Below are positions 7,037 to 14,604 of a DNA stretch of 15,196 nucleotides, one piece after another (position 1 is the first letter of the stretch; the number at the start of each line of letters is the position of its first letter). This DNA comes from JBOHHR01 sp050740975. GTDB taxonomy: Bacteria; Pseudomonadota; Gammaproteobacteria; JBOHHR01. The translations under genes and the position numbers were made by a program. The notes below the pieces were generated by a model, which was not told the DNA's origin, did not search any database, and saw only the letters and a program-made list of their open reading frames with translations. Location of the stretch: NCBI GenBank assembly GCA_050740975.1, contig JBOIEE010000114.1, positions 1 through 15,196 of the forward strand, in the 5' to 3' direction.

Positions 7037-8018
7037 CAAGCCTTTTATCATTACCGTGCTGATACTGCTTGTGCTGAGCGTCTATCTTTTCGCCAGCGCT
7101 CCCGCGCCGCTGCCGGAACAACGCCCTGCCGGCGAGAGGATCCCCATCGCCCAGGTGTTCAACGTGGTGGAGGCGGAAAACGATGTCGTGCGCGCCCTAT
7201 GGACCAAGGAGATCGTGGGCGCCGGCAAACAAGTGGGCCTCGCGTTCAATGAAGACTGGCGGGAGGAGGATGTGCAAGCCGGGCCATTGCCGGCGCTGTT
7301 TTTGCGCGAGACCGCGGTCAGCCTAGAGAAGAATCCGGTGCGGTTGAGCCTGTACCTCGGCTCAGACTATCCGATCAAGCCAGCCAATAAGTTTACCGCG
7401 GCCCAAATGGAGAAATTCAAAAACATACGCAAAACCGGTGAACCACAATTCTTCCTCGAACAGGACACAGGGCTGCACACCGCCATGTTTTCGGATATCG
7501 CCGTGGTGGACGCCTGTATCGATTGCCACAACAAGCACAAGGAGAGCCCGAAATCGGATTGGAAGCTGGGGGATGTGATGGGGGCGACCACCTGGTCGTA
7601 TCCGGAAGACGCGGTCACTCTGGATGAGCTGATGAAAATCCTGACCGCCCTTCGCCAGGGATTCCGCGAGGCCTATACGGCTTATCTCACCAAAGTGGAG
7701 CGCTTCGCAAACCGGCCGCAAATCGGGGACAAGTGGCCGCGCGACGGGTTTTATTTGCCCACGGTCGATGTGTTTATGAAGGAGGCGGTCAAGCGCGCAT
7801 CGGAGAGCACCTTGGTCAGTATGCTGGCGGCCTTAACACCCCAGACTCCTGAGCAGAAAGTCGCCAGCTCGCCGGCTGATATCCGCCCGAGTGCGAGTGC
7901 GCCGACTAAGCCTAAAGCGGTTTTGGCGGTCGCGACGCCGATCGCAACCGAAACGATTCTGGATCACCAGGCGAACAGCGGCTATGAAGTCTTCGGCGTC
8001 TGCCGTTCCCAAGAGTGA
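7029..8018 (+). CDS. Tll0287-like (DUF3365) monoheme c-type protein with Pro/Ala-rich C-terminal tail
   Basis: 329 residues from the ATG at 7029, which has AAGGAGGGG about 8 bp upstream; an upstream in-frame start is less likely. An uncleaved or signal-anchor helix spans about 5-22. The body carries a heme-binding CIDCH at 163-167, followed by KESPKSDWKLGDVMGA (171-186), the hallmark of the Tll0287-like/DUF3365 heme domain often used as a periplasmic redox or gas sensor. From about 270 the chain becomes a Pro/Ala/Ser/Thr-rich linker, and the last 11 residues read out of frame with the domain encoded next. It overlaps both neighbours: 8 bp with the pentaheme cytochrome and 35 bp with the RodZ-C-like ORF. 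No kinase or other output domain is attached, so it may be an electron carrier or a ligand-binding partner of the cytochromes. Confidence 0.82.
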   Translation: MISKPFIITVLILLVLSVYLFASAPAPLPEQRPAGERIPIAQVFNVVEAENDVVRALWTKEIVGAGKQVGLAFNEDWREEDVQAGPLPALFLRETAVSLEKNPVRLSLYLGSDYPIKPANKFTAAQMEKFKNIRKTGEPQFFLEQDTGLHTAMFSDIAVVDACIDCHNKHKESPKSDWKLGDVMGATTWSYPEDAVTLDELMKILTALRQGFREAYTAYLTKVERFANRPQIGDKWPRDGFYLPTVDVFMKEAVKRASESTLVSMLAALTPQTPEQKVASSPADIRPSASAPTKPKAVLAVATPIATETILDHQANSGYEVFGVCRSQE

Positions 8019-8262
8019 CAAGAGAATCTTGGCCTTGCACGCGCGGGAGACGAGCTGGGTGGAGATCGTCGACTCCCAAGGCGAGCGCCTTTTCTATGCC
8101 TTACTGGGCGAAAAACAGGATACAGTGCTGATGGGCAAGGCGCCATTTCGCGTCGTGCTCGGTAACCCAAGGGGCGTCGCACTGGAATACAACGGCAACC
8201 GCTTCGATCACTCCGCGTTCTACCGCGAAGGCCGGGTGGCCCGTTTTTACATCGGCGAGTAA
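7984..8262 (+). CDS. RodZ C-terminal-like (DUF4115) domain, in shifted frame
   Basis: 92 residues from the ATG at 7984. Seen: ETSWVEIVDSQGERLFYALL, then MGKAPFRVVLGNPRGVALEYNG, matching the beta-rich DUF4115 domain at the periplasmic C-terminus of the cell-shape protein RodZ (SWVEV.D..G..L, G.PPF.VVLGN, V...YNG). The cytoplasmic HTH, membrane helix and linker of RodZ are absent. This domain normally works outside the membrane, yet the ORF has no signal peptide and no good ribosome-binding site. The preceding DUF3365 protein ends in exactly the kind of Pro/Ala-rich linker that precedes DUF4115 in RodZ. The two may therefore be one protein split by a +1 frame change between about 7975 and 8018 (mutation, sequencing error or recoding). 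Otherwise it is a coupled cytoplasmic gene of unknown role. Confidence 0.65.
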   Translation: MKSSASAVPKSDKRILALHARETSWVEIVDSQGERLFYALLGEKQDTVLMGKAPFRVVLGNPRGVALEYNGNRFDHSAFYREGRVARFYIGE

Positions 8263-8277
8263 CGGAGGAAAGAGCAG

Positions 8278-8760
8278 ATGCAAACGCAGCATTTCGAAGC
8301 TCATTCTTACCTCGGCGTGTTGTTGCTGCTCGCTTTCTTTGCTCAGGACCTATTCCATCTCAAATGGCCATGGCTTGCGGTCCTGCAAACAGATGAAACC
8401 TACAAACAGGTGAGCGGCCTAGTGCTGGTCACATTTATCGGCTATCAGTGGTATCTGTCCGTGCTGCGGGCCAAAGGGTTAAGCGAAGAAGCGGCCCGCC
8501 ACTATGAGCGCCATCGATGGGCCGGCGCCCTGGCGCCGCTTTTCTTTTACCTGCACTCGCACCAGATCGGGTACGCGTATCTATTTCTATTGAGCACCAT
8601 CTACTTCGGCAATGTCGTATTGGGATTGCTCCACCCACTGATCCTGCAAACCAACAATAAGCACTTGTTCAACGGCTGGATGGTGACTCACGTCTCTATA
8701 GCCGTGTTTCTGGTGACGCTCGCGAGCTACCATATCTTCACCGCGTTCTATTATTCGTAG
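8278..8760 (+). CDS. integral membrane b-type-cytochrome-like protein (ferric reductase-like)
   Basis: 160 residues with GGAGGAAAGAG upstream of the ATG at 8278. Four or five hydrophobic segments lie at about 11-27, 47-62, 82-93, 97-119 and 135-157. Histidines suitable for heme b ligation are placed in helices: H93/H95 and H119, and the pair H138...H152, 14 apart in the last helix. This H-x13-H spacing is the pattern of the ferric-reductase-like/cytochrome b transmembrane fold. The protein is about the size of the compact YedZ/MsrQ-like or DUF-type members, without flavin or NAD domains. As last gene of the operon it probably passes electrons between the quinone pool or cytoplasm and the periplasmic multiheme cytochrome. 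Direction and substrate are inferred, not seen. Confidence 0.65.
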   Translation: MQTQHFEAHSYLGVLLLLAFFAQDLFHLKWPWLAVLQTDETYKQVSGLVLVTFIGYQWYLSVLRAKGLSEEAARHYERHRWAGALAPLFFYLHSHQIGYAYLFLLSTIYFGNVVLGLLHPLILQTNNKHLFNGWMVTHVSIAVFLVTLASYHIFTAFYYS

Positions 8761-8799
8761 CATGGGAACAAGGCTTAGCACTAATAGGCGGTCGACATG

Positions 8800-8920
8800 A
8801 CCCACAAGGGTTGTCATTTCGTACACGGATGCTACGGATCCCAGTTGCATGGGTGCCTTCTTTGGCGCTGGATTCCGGCCAATCCCCCGTGTCAAGCGGG
8901 GCAGGCTCTGGCCGGAATGA
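8800..8920. repeat. palindromic intergenic repeat (REP/MITE-like)
   Basis: Non-coding DNA with the ATTCCGGCC / GGCCGGAAT inverted repeat (8872-8880 and 8910-8918) around an inner CCCC...GGGG stem, ending in GGAATGACGAAAG. This matches the GTCATTCCGGC-type palindromic elements scattered between genes in many proteobacteria. Outer boundaries are estimated. Confidence 0.55.
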
Positions 8921-8967
8921 CGAAAGCAAGCAAAGGACTGTCCGATCCAAATTGACCGGGTACCAGC

Positions 8968-8992
8968 GGCGCTTCGAATCAGTCGAAGCGCC
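8968..8992. terminator. perfect 10-bp hairpin between redox operon and cvpA
   Basis: GGCGCTTCGA, a 5-nt loop, then TCGAAGCGCC. It lies 208 bp after the last operon gene and 78 bp before cvpA. The nearest T-run (TTTTTT, about 9021-9026) is too far for a standard intrinsic terminator, so function is uncertain. It may act as a transcript end, an mRNA stabiliser or a leader structure. Confidence 0.35.
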
Positions 8993-9070
8993 GTGGCTTG
9001 GATGAGGTTTTAGCAGCGCGTTTTTTCTTGATCCCAACTCTGTTAACATGCCGGTTTTGAGGTTGGCGGT

Positions 9071-9622
9071 ATGAATTGGGTCGATTACGCGATCCTGGTC
9101 ATCATGGCGCTTTCTGCGATCATCAGTATCTGGCGCGGTTTCATGCGCGAGGTATTATCTCTCCTCGGCTGGATCGTGGCCTTTTGGGTAGCCTTGGGTT
9201 TTGGGGACGTGGTCGCGGATCGCTTGGTGAATCACATCGAGACGCCCTCGGTGCGGCTGGGGGCAGCATTCGCGCTTCTATTCGTGGCCACCCTCATGGT
9301 TGCCGGGTTGGTTAACTTTCTTATTGGCAGACTCATAGCGAGCACAGGACTGACGGGAACGGATCGCATGCTGGGTATATTTTTTGGTCTGGCCCGTGGG
9401 ATCGCCATCGTCACCGCTCTGGTGCTGGCGGCGGGCCTGACGCCCTTACCCAAGGATCCTTGGTGGAGCGAGTCGCTTTTCGTGGGCCATTTTCAAGACC
9501 TAGCCGTGTGGATCAAGGAAATGTTGCCGGAGAACTTCGCCCAGCACATCACCTTTGGTGAAGAGGCAAGCGACGCGGAAGGGGCGATCGCAAACCCGCC
9601 GGCCGATAGCGCAACAAATTGA
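9071..9622 (+). CDS. cvpA: CvpA family membrane protein
   Basis: 183 residues, the usual CvpA length, with GAGG about 8 bp before the ATG at 9071. Four transmembrane segments lie at about 5-21, 28-45, 64-86 and 103-122. Family motifs: WRGFMREVLSLLGW (21-34) and GTDRMLGIFFGLARG (96-110). The C-terminal tail is acidic and Ala/Pro-rich. CvpA is an inner-membrane protein named for its need in colicin V production; it also affects envelope homeostasis, but its mechanism is not settled. It precedes purF by 12 bp, the arrangement conserved across gammaproteobacteria. The usual folC-dedD genes are not upstream here; the redox operon is. Confidence 0.95.
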   Translation: MNWVDYAILVIMALSAIISIWRGFMREVLSLLGWIVAFWVALGFGDVVADRLVNHIETPSVRLGAAFALLFVATLMVAGLVNFLIGRLIASTGLTGTDRMLGIFFGLARGIAIVTALVLAAGLTPLPKDPWWSESLFVGHFQDLAVWIKEMLPENFAQHITFGEEASDAEGAIANPPADSATN

Positions 9623-9634
9623 AATTAGGACGAC

Positions 9635-11149
9635 ATGTGCGGGATCATCGGTATCGTAGGTAAAAGCAGTGTCAACCAGTCGCTGTACGACGGGCTGACG
9701 GTATTGCAGCACCGGGGCCAGGATGCGGCGGGGATCGCCACCTATCACGACGGCCGGATGCACATTCGAAAATCCAACGGCTTGGTGCGCGATGTGTTTC
9801 ATACCCGCCACATGATGGAACTGATCGGGCGCATGGGGATCGGCCACGTGCGCTATCCCACGGCGGGTTGCTCCTCGGCCGCGGAAGCGCAGCCTTTCTA
9901 CGTCAATTCACCCTACGGGATCACGCTGGGCCACAACGGAAACCTCACCAACGCCGAAGAGCTGAAAGAGCACTTGTTCCGCGAAGATCTGCGCCACATA
10001 AACACTGATTCGGATTCCGAGATCTTGCTCAACGTCTTCGCTCATGAATTGCAACGCATGGGCAAGTTTCGGATCGATGCCGAGGACATCTTTTCTGCGG
10101 TGGCTCGTTTGCATCAGCGTTGCCGCGGAGGCTACGCGGCGGTGGCCATGATCACGGGAGTAGGCATCGTGGGATTCCGTGACCCGTACGGGATCCGGCC
10201 TCTGGTGTTTGGGGAACGCGAAACCGAGGATGGTATGGAATATATGATCGCTTCGGAAAGCGTAGCCATCGATGTGCTCGGTTTTCGGCGGGTGTGCGAC
10301 GTTGGCCCGGGCGAGACCGTCTTCGTCGACTTCAAGCGCAATCGCGTACACGCCCACCAATCCGCGAAGGTGCAGCAGTTTGCCCCGTGTATCTTTGAGT
10401 ATGTCTATCTCGCCCGTCCCGATTCGATCATCGACGGGATCTCCGTGGTCAAAGCGCGCATGCGCATGGGCGAATCCCTAGCGCGCAAGCTTGCGAGCAC
10501 TTGGCCCGATCACGATATCGATGTCGTGATCCCCATCCCGGATACCGGCCGCACGGTGGCCCTGGAGCTTGCGAACACTCTAGGACTCAAGTACCGCGAG
10601 GGATTCATCAAAAATCGTTATATCCCGCGCACCTTTATCATGCCGGGTCAGGCTATGCGCAAGCGTTCGGTGCGACAGAAATTAAACGCCATCGAGTTGG
10701 AGTTCAAAGGTAAGAACGTGCTTTTGGTCGATGACTCCATCGTCAGGGGCACGACCTCGGGCCAGATCGTGCAGATGGCTAGAAGCGCGGGCGCGTGCCG
10801 CGTCTATTTCGCCTCGGCGGCACCGCCGGTGCGTTTCCCCAATGTTTATGGGATCGACATGCCCTCCAAGGAAGAGCTGATCGCACATAACCGCACCGAA
10901 GAAGAAGTCGGCCACTTGATCGGGGCAGATCGCATCTTGTTTCAGGACCTAGACGATCTGATCCAAGCGGCCCGCGCCGGTAACCCTGAGGTGCAGGCAT
11001 TCGATACCTCGTGCTTCACCGGGAAATACGTCACCGGCGATGTGAGCGAAAGCTACCTGAATCAGATTGGAACGATGCGCTCGGATGAGGCGAAATCCCG
11101 TAGCGGCCGGCGGAGTACGTTTGCCAAGACCCCGATCATCATTGGTTAA
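9635..11149 (+). CDS. purF: amidophosphoribosyltransferase
   Basis: 504 residues, full length. It catalyses the first step of de novo purine synthesis: PRPP plus glutamine to phosphoribosylamine. Cys2 is the glutaminase nucleophile (MCGIIGIVG), exposed after Met removal with no propeptide, as in E. coli PurF. LQHRGQDAAG (24-33) and GHNGNL (99-104) belong to the Ntn glutaminase domain. The phosphoribosyltransferase half has IPDTGR (301-306) and the PRPP loop LLVDDSIVRGTTS (363-375). The ribosome-binding site is AGGA about 5 bp before the ATG, and the gene is probably co-transcribed with cvpA. Cytoplasmic homotetramer in the family. No PurR-type operator was identified. It is convergent with the flippase-like gene downstream, with no clear intrinsic terminator in the 154-bp gap. 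Confidence 0.98.
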   Translation: MCGIIGIVGKSSVNQSLYDGLTVLQHRGQDAAGIATYHDGRMHIRKSNGLVRDVFHTRHMMELIGRMGIGHVRYPTAGCSSAAEAQPFYVNSPYGITLGHNGNLTNAEELKEHLFREDLRHINTDSDSEILLNVFAHELQRMGKFRIDAEDIFSAVARLHQRCRGGYAAVAMITGVGIVGFRDPYGIRPLVFGERETEDGMEYMIASESVAIDVLGFRRVCDVGPGETVFVDFKRNRVHAHQSAKVQQFAPCIFEYVYLARPDSIIDGISVVKARMRMGESLARKLASTWPDHDIDVVIPIPDTGRTVALELANTLGLKYREGFIKNRYIPRTFIMPGQAMRKRSVRQKLNAIELEFKGKNVLLVDDSIVRGTTSGQIVQMARSAGACRVYFASAAPPVRFPNVYGIDMPSKEELIAHNRTEEEVGHLIGADRILFQDLDDLIQAARAGNPEVQAFDTSCFTGKYVTGDVSESYLNQIGTMRSDEAKSRSGRRSTFAKTPIIIG

Positions 11150-11303
11150 CCCCCTCGCCAAAGCAGGGAACGAATGGTGCGACAATAACTTCCACCGCGA
11201 GGCAAGCGACGACGCCCGCCCCCGCGCCTTCCGGCGCTGCTCGGATCCATCAAGAACAAGGTAGACAGAACACGAGCATGGGTTGCCGCTGAGGCAACAT
11301 CTA

Positions 11304-12257
11304 TTACTCGGCGCCTTCCATCGCACTGCGTTCAGCGAGCTCGCGAACGGTAAGCATCGCGATTGCTATCAACAGCGGCACGAGGTTGTAAACTGCGCGA
11401 TATACGAGGAGACCGGCGGCCAGCGATTCGGGGCTTACCGTAGAACGAAAGGTGAGCAAGATAATTCCGTCGAAAACCCCGAGCCCTCCGGGCACATGAC
11501 TCGCCATACCCGCCACGATGCCCACGGCGTAAACGACCAGAAAACCGAGGAATGGGATGTCAGCCTGCGGAAGAAGGATGTACAAACAGCCGCCGGCGGC
11601 AAGGATATCGGTCACCGAGATGGCGAGCTGGGCGAACGCGATCCGTCCGCTGGGAAGCCTGAACGTCCACGGACCCACTCGTATGGGGTCGCGCCGGGCA
11701 AATGCGAGGATGACCAGAACGGAAAAAATTCCTAGCGCTGACAGCCCGATAGCCCTGAGCCCGATCGGGCTCACTCTGAAAATTTCTGAGAAAATATCGG
11801 GGTACACAGCGAGTGCGGCGCCGGAGATGACCGCGATGCATAGGCCAAAGGCGACCATTCCGAAAACTGTGATCCTGGCCACATCGAAAATGCCGAGCCC
11901 AGCAGAAGCGTAGATCCGGTAACGCACCGATCCCCCTGATATAATATTTAAGCCCAGCGAGTTCGCGATGGCGCAGCCGCAGAAAGTCGCCAGCGCGATG
12001 GTTTTGAAAGGCACACGCTGCTTAAGATAACGCAACGCGGACCAATCGTAGCCGCTGAGCACCAGGTAGCTGCAGAGGGCACATAAAGCCGCGAGCAGGA
12101 GTCGCGAGCCGGAAATCTTTTCCAGCTCGGACAATAACTGGCGTGGGCTGATTTCGCCTAACACCTGATAAACAGCCCCTGCGGCCAGGCAAAAAACCAA
12201 ACCAGGTAGAAGTTGTCCTGCGATTTGCTTTATCCGTTTCCTATCTAGACTTCTCAT
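11304..12257 (-). CDS. stand-alone MprF-type flippase domain protein (lysylphosphatidylglycerol synthase TM region)
   Basis: 317 residues with about eight hydrophobic segments. Motifs shared with the N-terminal half of MprF: NSLGLNIISGGSVRYRIY (99-116), SHVPGGLGVFD (253-263) and YRAVYNLVPL (286-295). In MprF this region flips aminoacyl-phosphatidylglycerol across the membrane. Here the soluble aminoacyl-transfer (GNAT-like) half is absent, so the protein belongs to the UPF0104/AglD-like family, often linked to lipid or glycan export. It is divergent from the glycosyltransferase-like gene, with 41 bp between start codons, suggesting shared or overlapping promoters. The ATG at 12257 lacks a strong Shine-Dalgarno sequence. 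A link to the glycan genes on the right is inferred from position. Confidence 0.88.
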   Translation of the reverse strand: MRSLDRKRIKQIAGQLLPGLVFCLAAGAVYQVLGEISPRQLLSELEKISGSRLLLAALCALCSYLVLSGYDWSALRYLKQRVPFKTIALATFCGCAIANSLGLNIISGGSVRYRIYASAGLGIFDVARITVFGMVAFGLCIAVISGAALAVYPDIFSEIFRVSPIGLRAIGLSALGIFSVLVILAFARRDPIRVGPWTFRLPSGRIAFAQLAISVTDILAAGGCLYILLPQADIPFLGFLVVYAVGIVAGMASHVPGGLGVFDGIILLTFRSTVSPESLAAGLLVYRAVYNLVPLLIAIAMLTVRELAERSAMEGAE

Positions 12258-12298
12258 GTGTAACCATTCCCGGCAGCGACAGCAACCCTAGGAATAAG

Positions 12299-13267
12299 AT
12301 GAAAGCACTTTTTATTGGCGGATCGCTGAATCAAACCAAGATCATATACCAGATCTCCCGCCACCTACCGCAGTTCGAAGCGTATTTCACTCCATACTAC
12401 TGCGAGGGTTTCGGACGCTTGTTGCAGCGAGTGGGGCTGGCCGATTGTACCGTCATGGGGGGTAACTTCTTCCGGCAGACGCTGCGTTATCTCGAGGCCC
12501 AAGATGTGGCGTTTGACTACGAGGGGCGCAAAGGCTCCTACGACTTGGTCATTACTTGCAGCGACCTGGTGGTGCCCAAGAATGTGCTTGGATCAAAGCT
12601 CGTGCTGGTGCAGGAAGGCATGACGGATCCTGAAACCATCGTGTTTCATCTGGTGAAAAAGCTGCGCTTGCCGCGTTGGTTCGCTTTCACTTCGACCACG
12701 GGATTGTCCGACGCCTACGATATCTTTTGCGTCGCATCCCAAGGTTACAAGGAACTGTTCGTGCGCAAGGGGGTAAGAGAAGGCAAGATTCGGGTCACCG
12801 GGATCCCCAATTTCGACGACTGTCAGCGTTTCTTGGACAACGATTTTGTTTATCGGGACTACGTCCTGGTTGCAAGCTCGGATCGGCGCGAGACCTATAA
12901 GTACGAAAACAGGCGTAAGTTTATTGAAAAGGCGAATCGGATCGCGGACGGCCGGCCTTTGATCTTCAAGGTTCACCCGAACGAGAATGCGGAGCGGGCT
13001 AAACGCGAAGTCGAGCGTTACTCGCCAGGAGCCTTGTGTTTTGCCGACGGCAACACCGATCACATGATCGCGAACTGCTCTGCCTTGGTGACCCGTTTCT
13101 CGTCGGTGATCTACGTCGCGCTCGCCCTTGGCAAGGAAGTGCATTGCGATCTAGCATTGGAGGAGCTCAGAGGGCTCATGCCCATCCAAAATGGGGGGCG
13201 CTCGGCCGCCAATATCGCCAGCGAATGTTTGAAGCTGTGCGGTATAAGAGGCTTCGCCTGGTCGTAG
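12299..13267 (+). CDS. GT-B-fold glycosyltransferase-like protein of a surface-glycan locus
   Basis: 322 residues from the ATG at 12299, with AGGA about 6 bp upstream. The N-terminal MKALFIGGSLNQTKI looks like the first beta-alpha unit of a Rossmann-like domain. The C-terminal half has VTGIPN (166-171), KVHPNE (224-229) and TDHMIANCSALVT followed by Ser268-Ser269. This is the K.HP.E ... D.(I)..C...VT..SS pattern of CDP-glycerol/polysialyl-type transferases and related GT-B enzymes. No membrane segment or signal is visible, so it is probably cytoplasmic or peripheral at the inner membrane. Donor and acceptor cannot be read from the sequence. Three bases after its stop begins a truncated SpsF-like gene, so the original operon probably made and used a CMP-activated sugar or similar. 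Confidence 0.65.
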   Translation: MKALFIGGSLNQTKIIYQISRHLPQFEAYFTPYYCEGFGRLLQRVGLADCTVMGGNFFRQTLRYLEAQDVAFDYEGRKGSYDLVITCSDLVVPKNVLGSKLVLVQEGMTDPETIVFHLVKKLRLPRWFAFTSTTGLSDAYDIFCVASQGYKELFVRKGVREGKIRVTGIPNFDDCQRFLDNDFVYRDYVLVASSDRRETYKYENRRKFIEKANRIADGRPLIFKVHPNENAERAKREVERYSPGALCFADGNTDHMIANCSALVTRFSSVIYVALALGKEVHCDLALEELRGLMPIQNGGRSAANIASECLKLCGIRGFAWS

Positions 13268-13270
13268 ACT

Positions 13271-13366
13271 ATGAAGAATCGCATCATCGTTCAGGCCCGT
13301 GTCGGTTCCAGCCGCCTCCCCGGCAAGGTCCTGATGGACCTGTGGACAAGCCCTCTTCTCACCTTC
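13271..13366 (+). pseudogene. truncated 5' fragment of an SpsF-like cytidylyltransferase gene
   Basis: It starts 3 bp after the glycosyltransferase-like gene. The first 24 codons read MKNRIIVQARVGSSRLPGKV then LMDL, the nucleotide-binding N-terminus of SpsF-like enzymes. They match the complete copy at 14605 at 58 of 72 bases and 23 of 24 residues; a weaker match (SPLL versus EPLL) may reach about 13360. Beyond that the frame runs through the antisense of the PAP2 gene 3' end and has no family resemblance, although it stays open to 13585. The gene was therefore cut at or just before the PAP2 stop codon. Confidence 0.8.
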
Positions 13367-13369
13367 TCC

Positions 13370-14392
13370 TCACCGTGCACCCGCGCTTTCCGTAGCGCCA
13401 CCGAGCGCCTGGTACAACGGTCGAGCGACGAGCCCGACAGCAAGCGCGAGCAATGCCCCCGCGAGGACATCGACGAGATAGTGGTAGCGCAGCAATACGG
13501 TCGCCATCACCAGCCCGATTGCAGGAATAAGCATTACCCAAAAGGTGCGACGATGAAAACGGCGGGCATAGTAAACCACGAGTAGTGTAAGCGCCGTGTG
13601 CCCGCTCGGAAAACAATCGCGCGTAACCTGCTCGAGTCGATTCAGGGTCACTTGGATTGTGTCGAAAAACAGCACGCCGGTGAGCGGTGCGGCTTGTTGT
13701 TCGGCAAGTGTAAATCGTGGCCCCAGCGCAGGCACCGTGAGATAACCGAGATACGATAGATAAAACCCGAGCACAAATACGAACAACAAAAAATGATAAG
13801 TTGCAAACCGGCCCTTGCGCCACACCACTGCCCCTAGCGCTACGGGCCAGAAAAAGAAAGTGACGTAAGCGTACAACAGCAACTCATTCACAAGCGGCAG
13901 GTTGAATCGTTCCAGCCATAGCGTAGGGTGCACGCCTAGCATCCGGTAATCCATTCCTGCAAGCTGCCAATCCAGATCGCCAGGATTCACCAGCGGGATC
14001 AGGTAGGTCAGCTCCTTGTACATGAGCGGTATCAACAACACGGCGTACCAGCCCCGTATAAACCCCATGATGCGCTGACAGGGGGGTGCCAAGAGCGGAC
14101 GAGAAAGCTTGGCCATGGCAACGATCAGGGCAACGATAATTGCGTGCGCGCTCAACACGGCCCACCATAAACCCACCCGCTGACTGCTGGCTAGGACAAG
14201 CGCAGTGATAATCGCTAGGTAGGTTAAGACGACTTTGTCTGCGGGGCTAAGCTTCCCTGAGTACGATCCTTTACGGGAAACTCTTGAATCGGAATTGGCC
14301 TGGGGTGATCGTAGTAAGGGCGTGGTGCTAGGGCGCCCTTTAGTCATGCGATCACCGTCTCTCTCCTTCTCCGCGAATATATCTTGGACCAC
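13370..14392 (-). CDS. PAP2-superfamily membrane phosphatase/phosphotransferase
   Basis: 340 residues from the GTG at 14392 (AAAGG just upstream); an ATG at 14347 is an alternative and gives 325 residues. After a polar N-terminus of about 50 residues there are about eight hydrophobic segments. PAP2 motifs: PALGPRF (221-227, C1-like), FPSGH (261-265) with catalytic His265, and RYHYLVD (302-308) with catalytic His304 and Asp308. The PALGPRF form and the long membrane region resemble the inositol-phosphorylceramide-synthase-like PAP2 group, so it could dephosphorylate a lipid phosphate or transfer a headgroup. It lies antisense between two SpsF-like copies, and its 3' end abuts the truncated one, suggesting it arrived by rearrangement. 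A role in lipid carrier or phospholipid turnover beside the flippase-like gene is inferred. Confidence 0.87.
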   Translation of the reverse strand: MVQDIFAEKERDGDRMTKGRPSTTPLLRSPQANSDSRVSRKGSYSGKLSPADKVVLTYLAIITALVLASSQRVGLWWAVLSAHAIIVALIVAMAKLSRPLLAPPCQRIMGFIRGWYAVLLIPLMYKELTYLIPLVNPGDLDWQLAGMDYRMLGVHPTLWLERFNLPLVNELLLYAYVTFFFWPVALGAVVWRKGRFATYHFLLFVFVLGFYLSYLGYLTVPALGPRFTLAEQQAAPLTGVLFFDTIQVTLNRLEQVTRDCFPSGHTALTLLVVYYARRFHRRTFWVMLIPAIGLVMATVLLRYHYLVDVLAGALLALAVGLVARPLYQALGGATESAGAR

Positions 14393-14604
14393 TGCAACCT
14401 TTCGTATTTCTTATCCGATTATTCAGGCCTAGCCGCGTTCCGATCTCCATCGGCAATGTACAGGATCACACGTGACGTTGAAACTAGAAGACAGAGCTGG
14501 TCAAATGAGGATCCCCAAATTCCTTGCCTACCTGTGCGCCATTATGATTGATATTACCAAGTCTCAGAACGCCTTGTATCTGACGACCGCCGGTAGCTAG
14601 GCGA

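Noticed and set aside
8800..8920. CRISPR-like or transposon origin of the palindromic segment
   Set aside because: There are no regularly spaced direct repeats and no transposase. The GTCATTCCGGC-type inverted repeat fits a short intergenic palindromic element.
9908..10360. 150-codon minus-strand open frame inside purF
   Set aside because: It is a shadow of a fully conserved purF frame.
11224..11298. Small hairpins (11224-11237 and 11282-11298) after purF considered as intrinsic terminators
   Set aside because: Stems are only 5-6 bp and no T-run follows on either strand.
11283..11735. 150-codon plus-strand open frame opposite the flippase-like gene
   Set aside because: Polar, motif-free translation antisense to a clear multi-pass membrane protein.
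13271..13585. 104-codon ORF starting with the SpsF-like sequence, considered as a novel short protein
   Set aside because: Only about the first 24-30 codons are SpsF-like. The rest is the antisense of the PAP2 gene and looks random.
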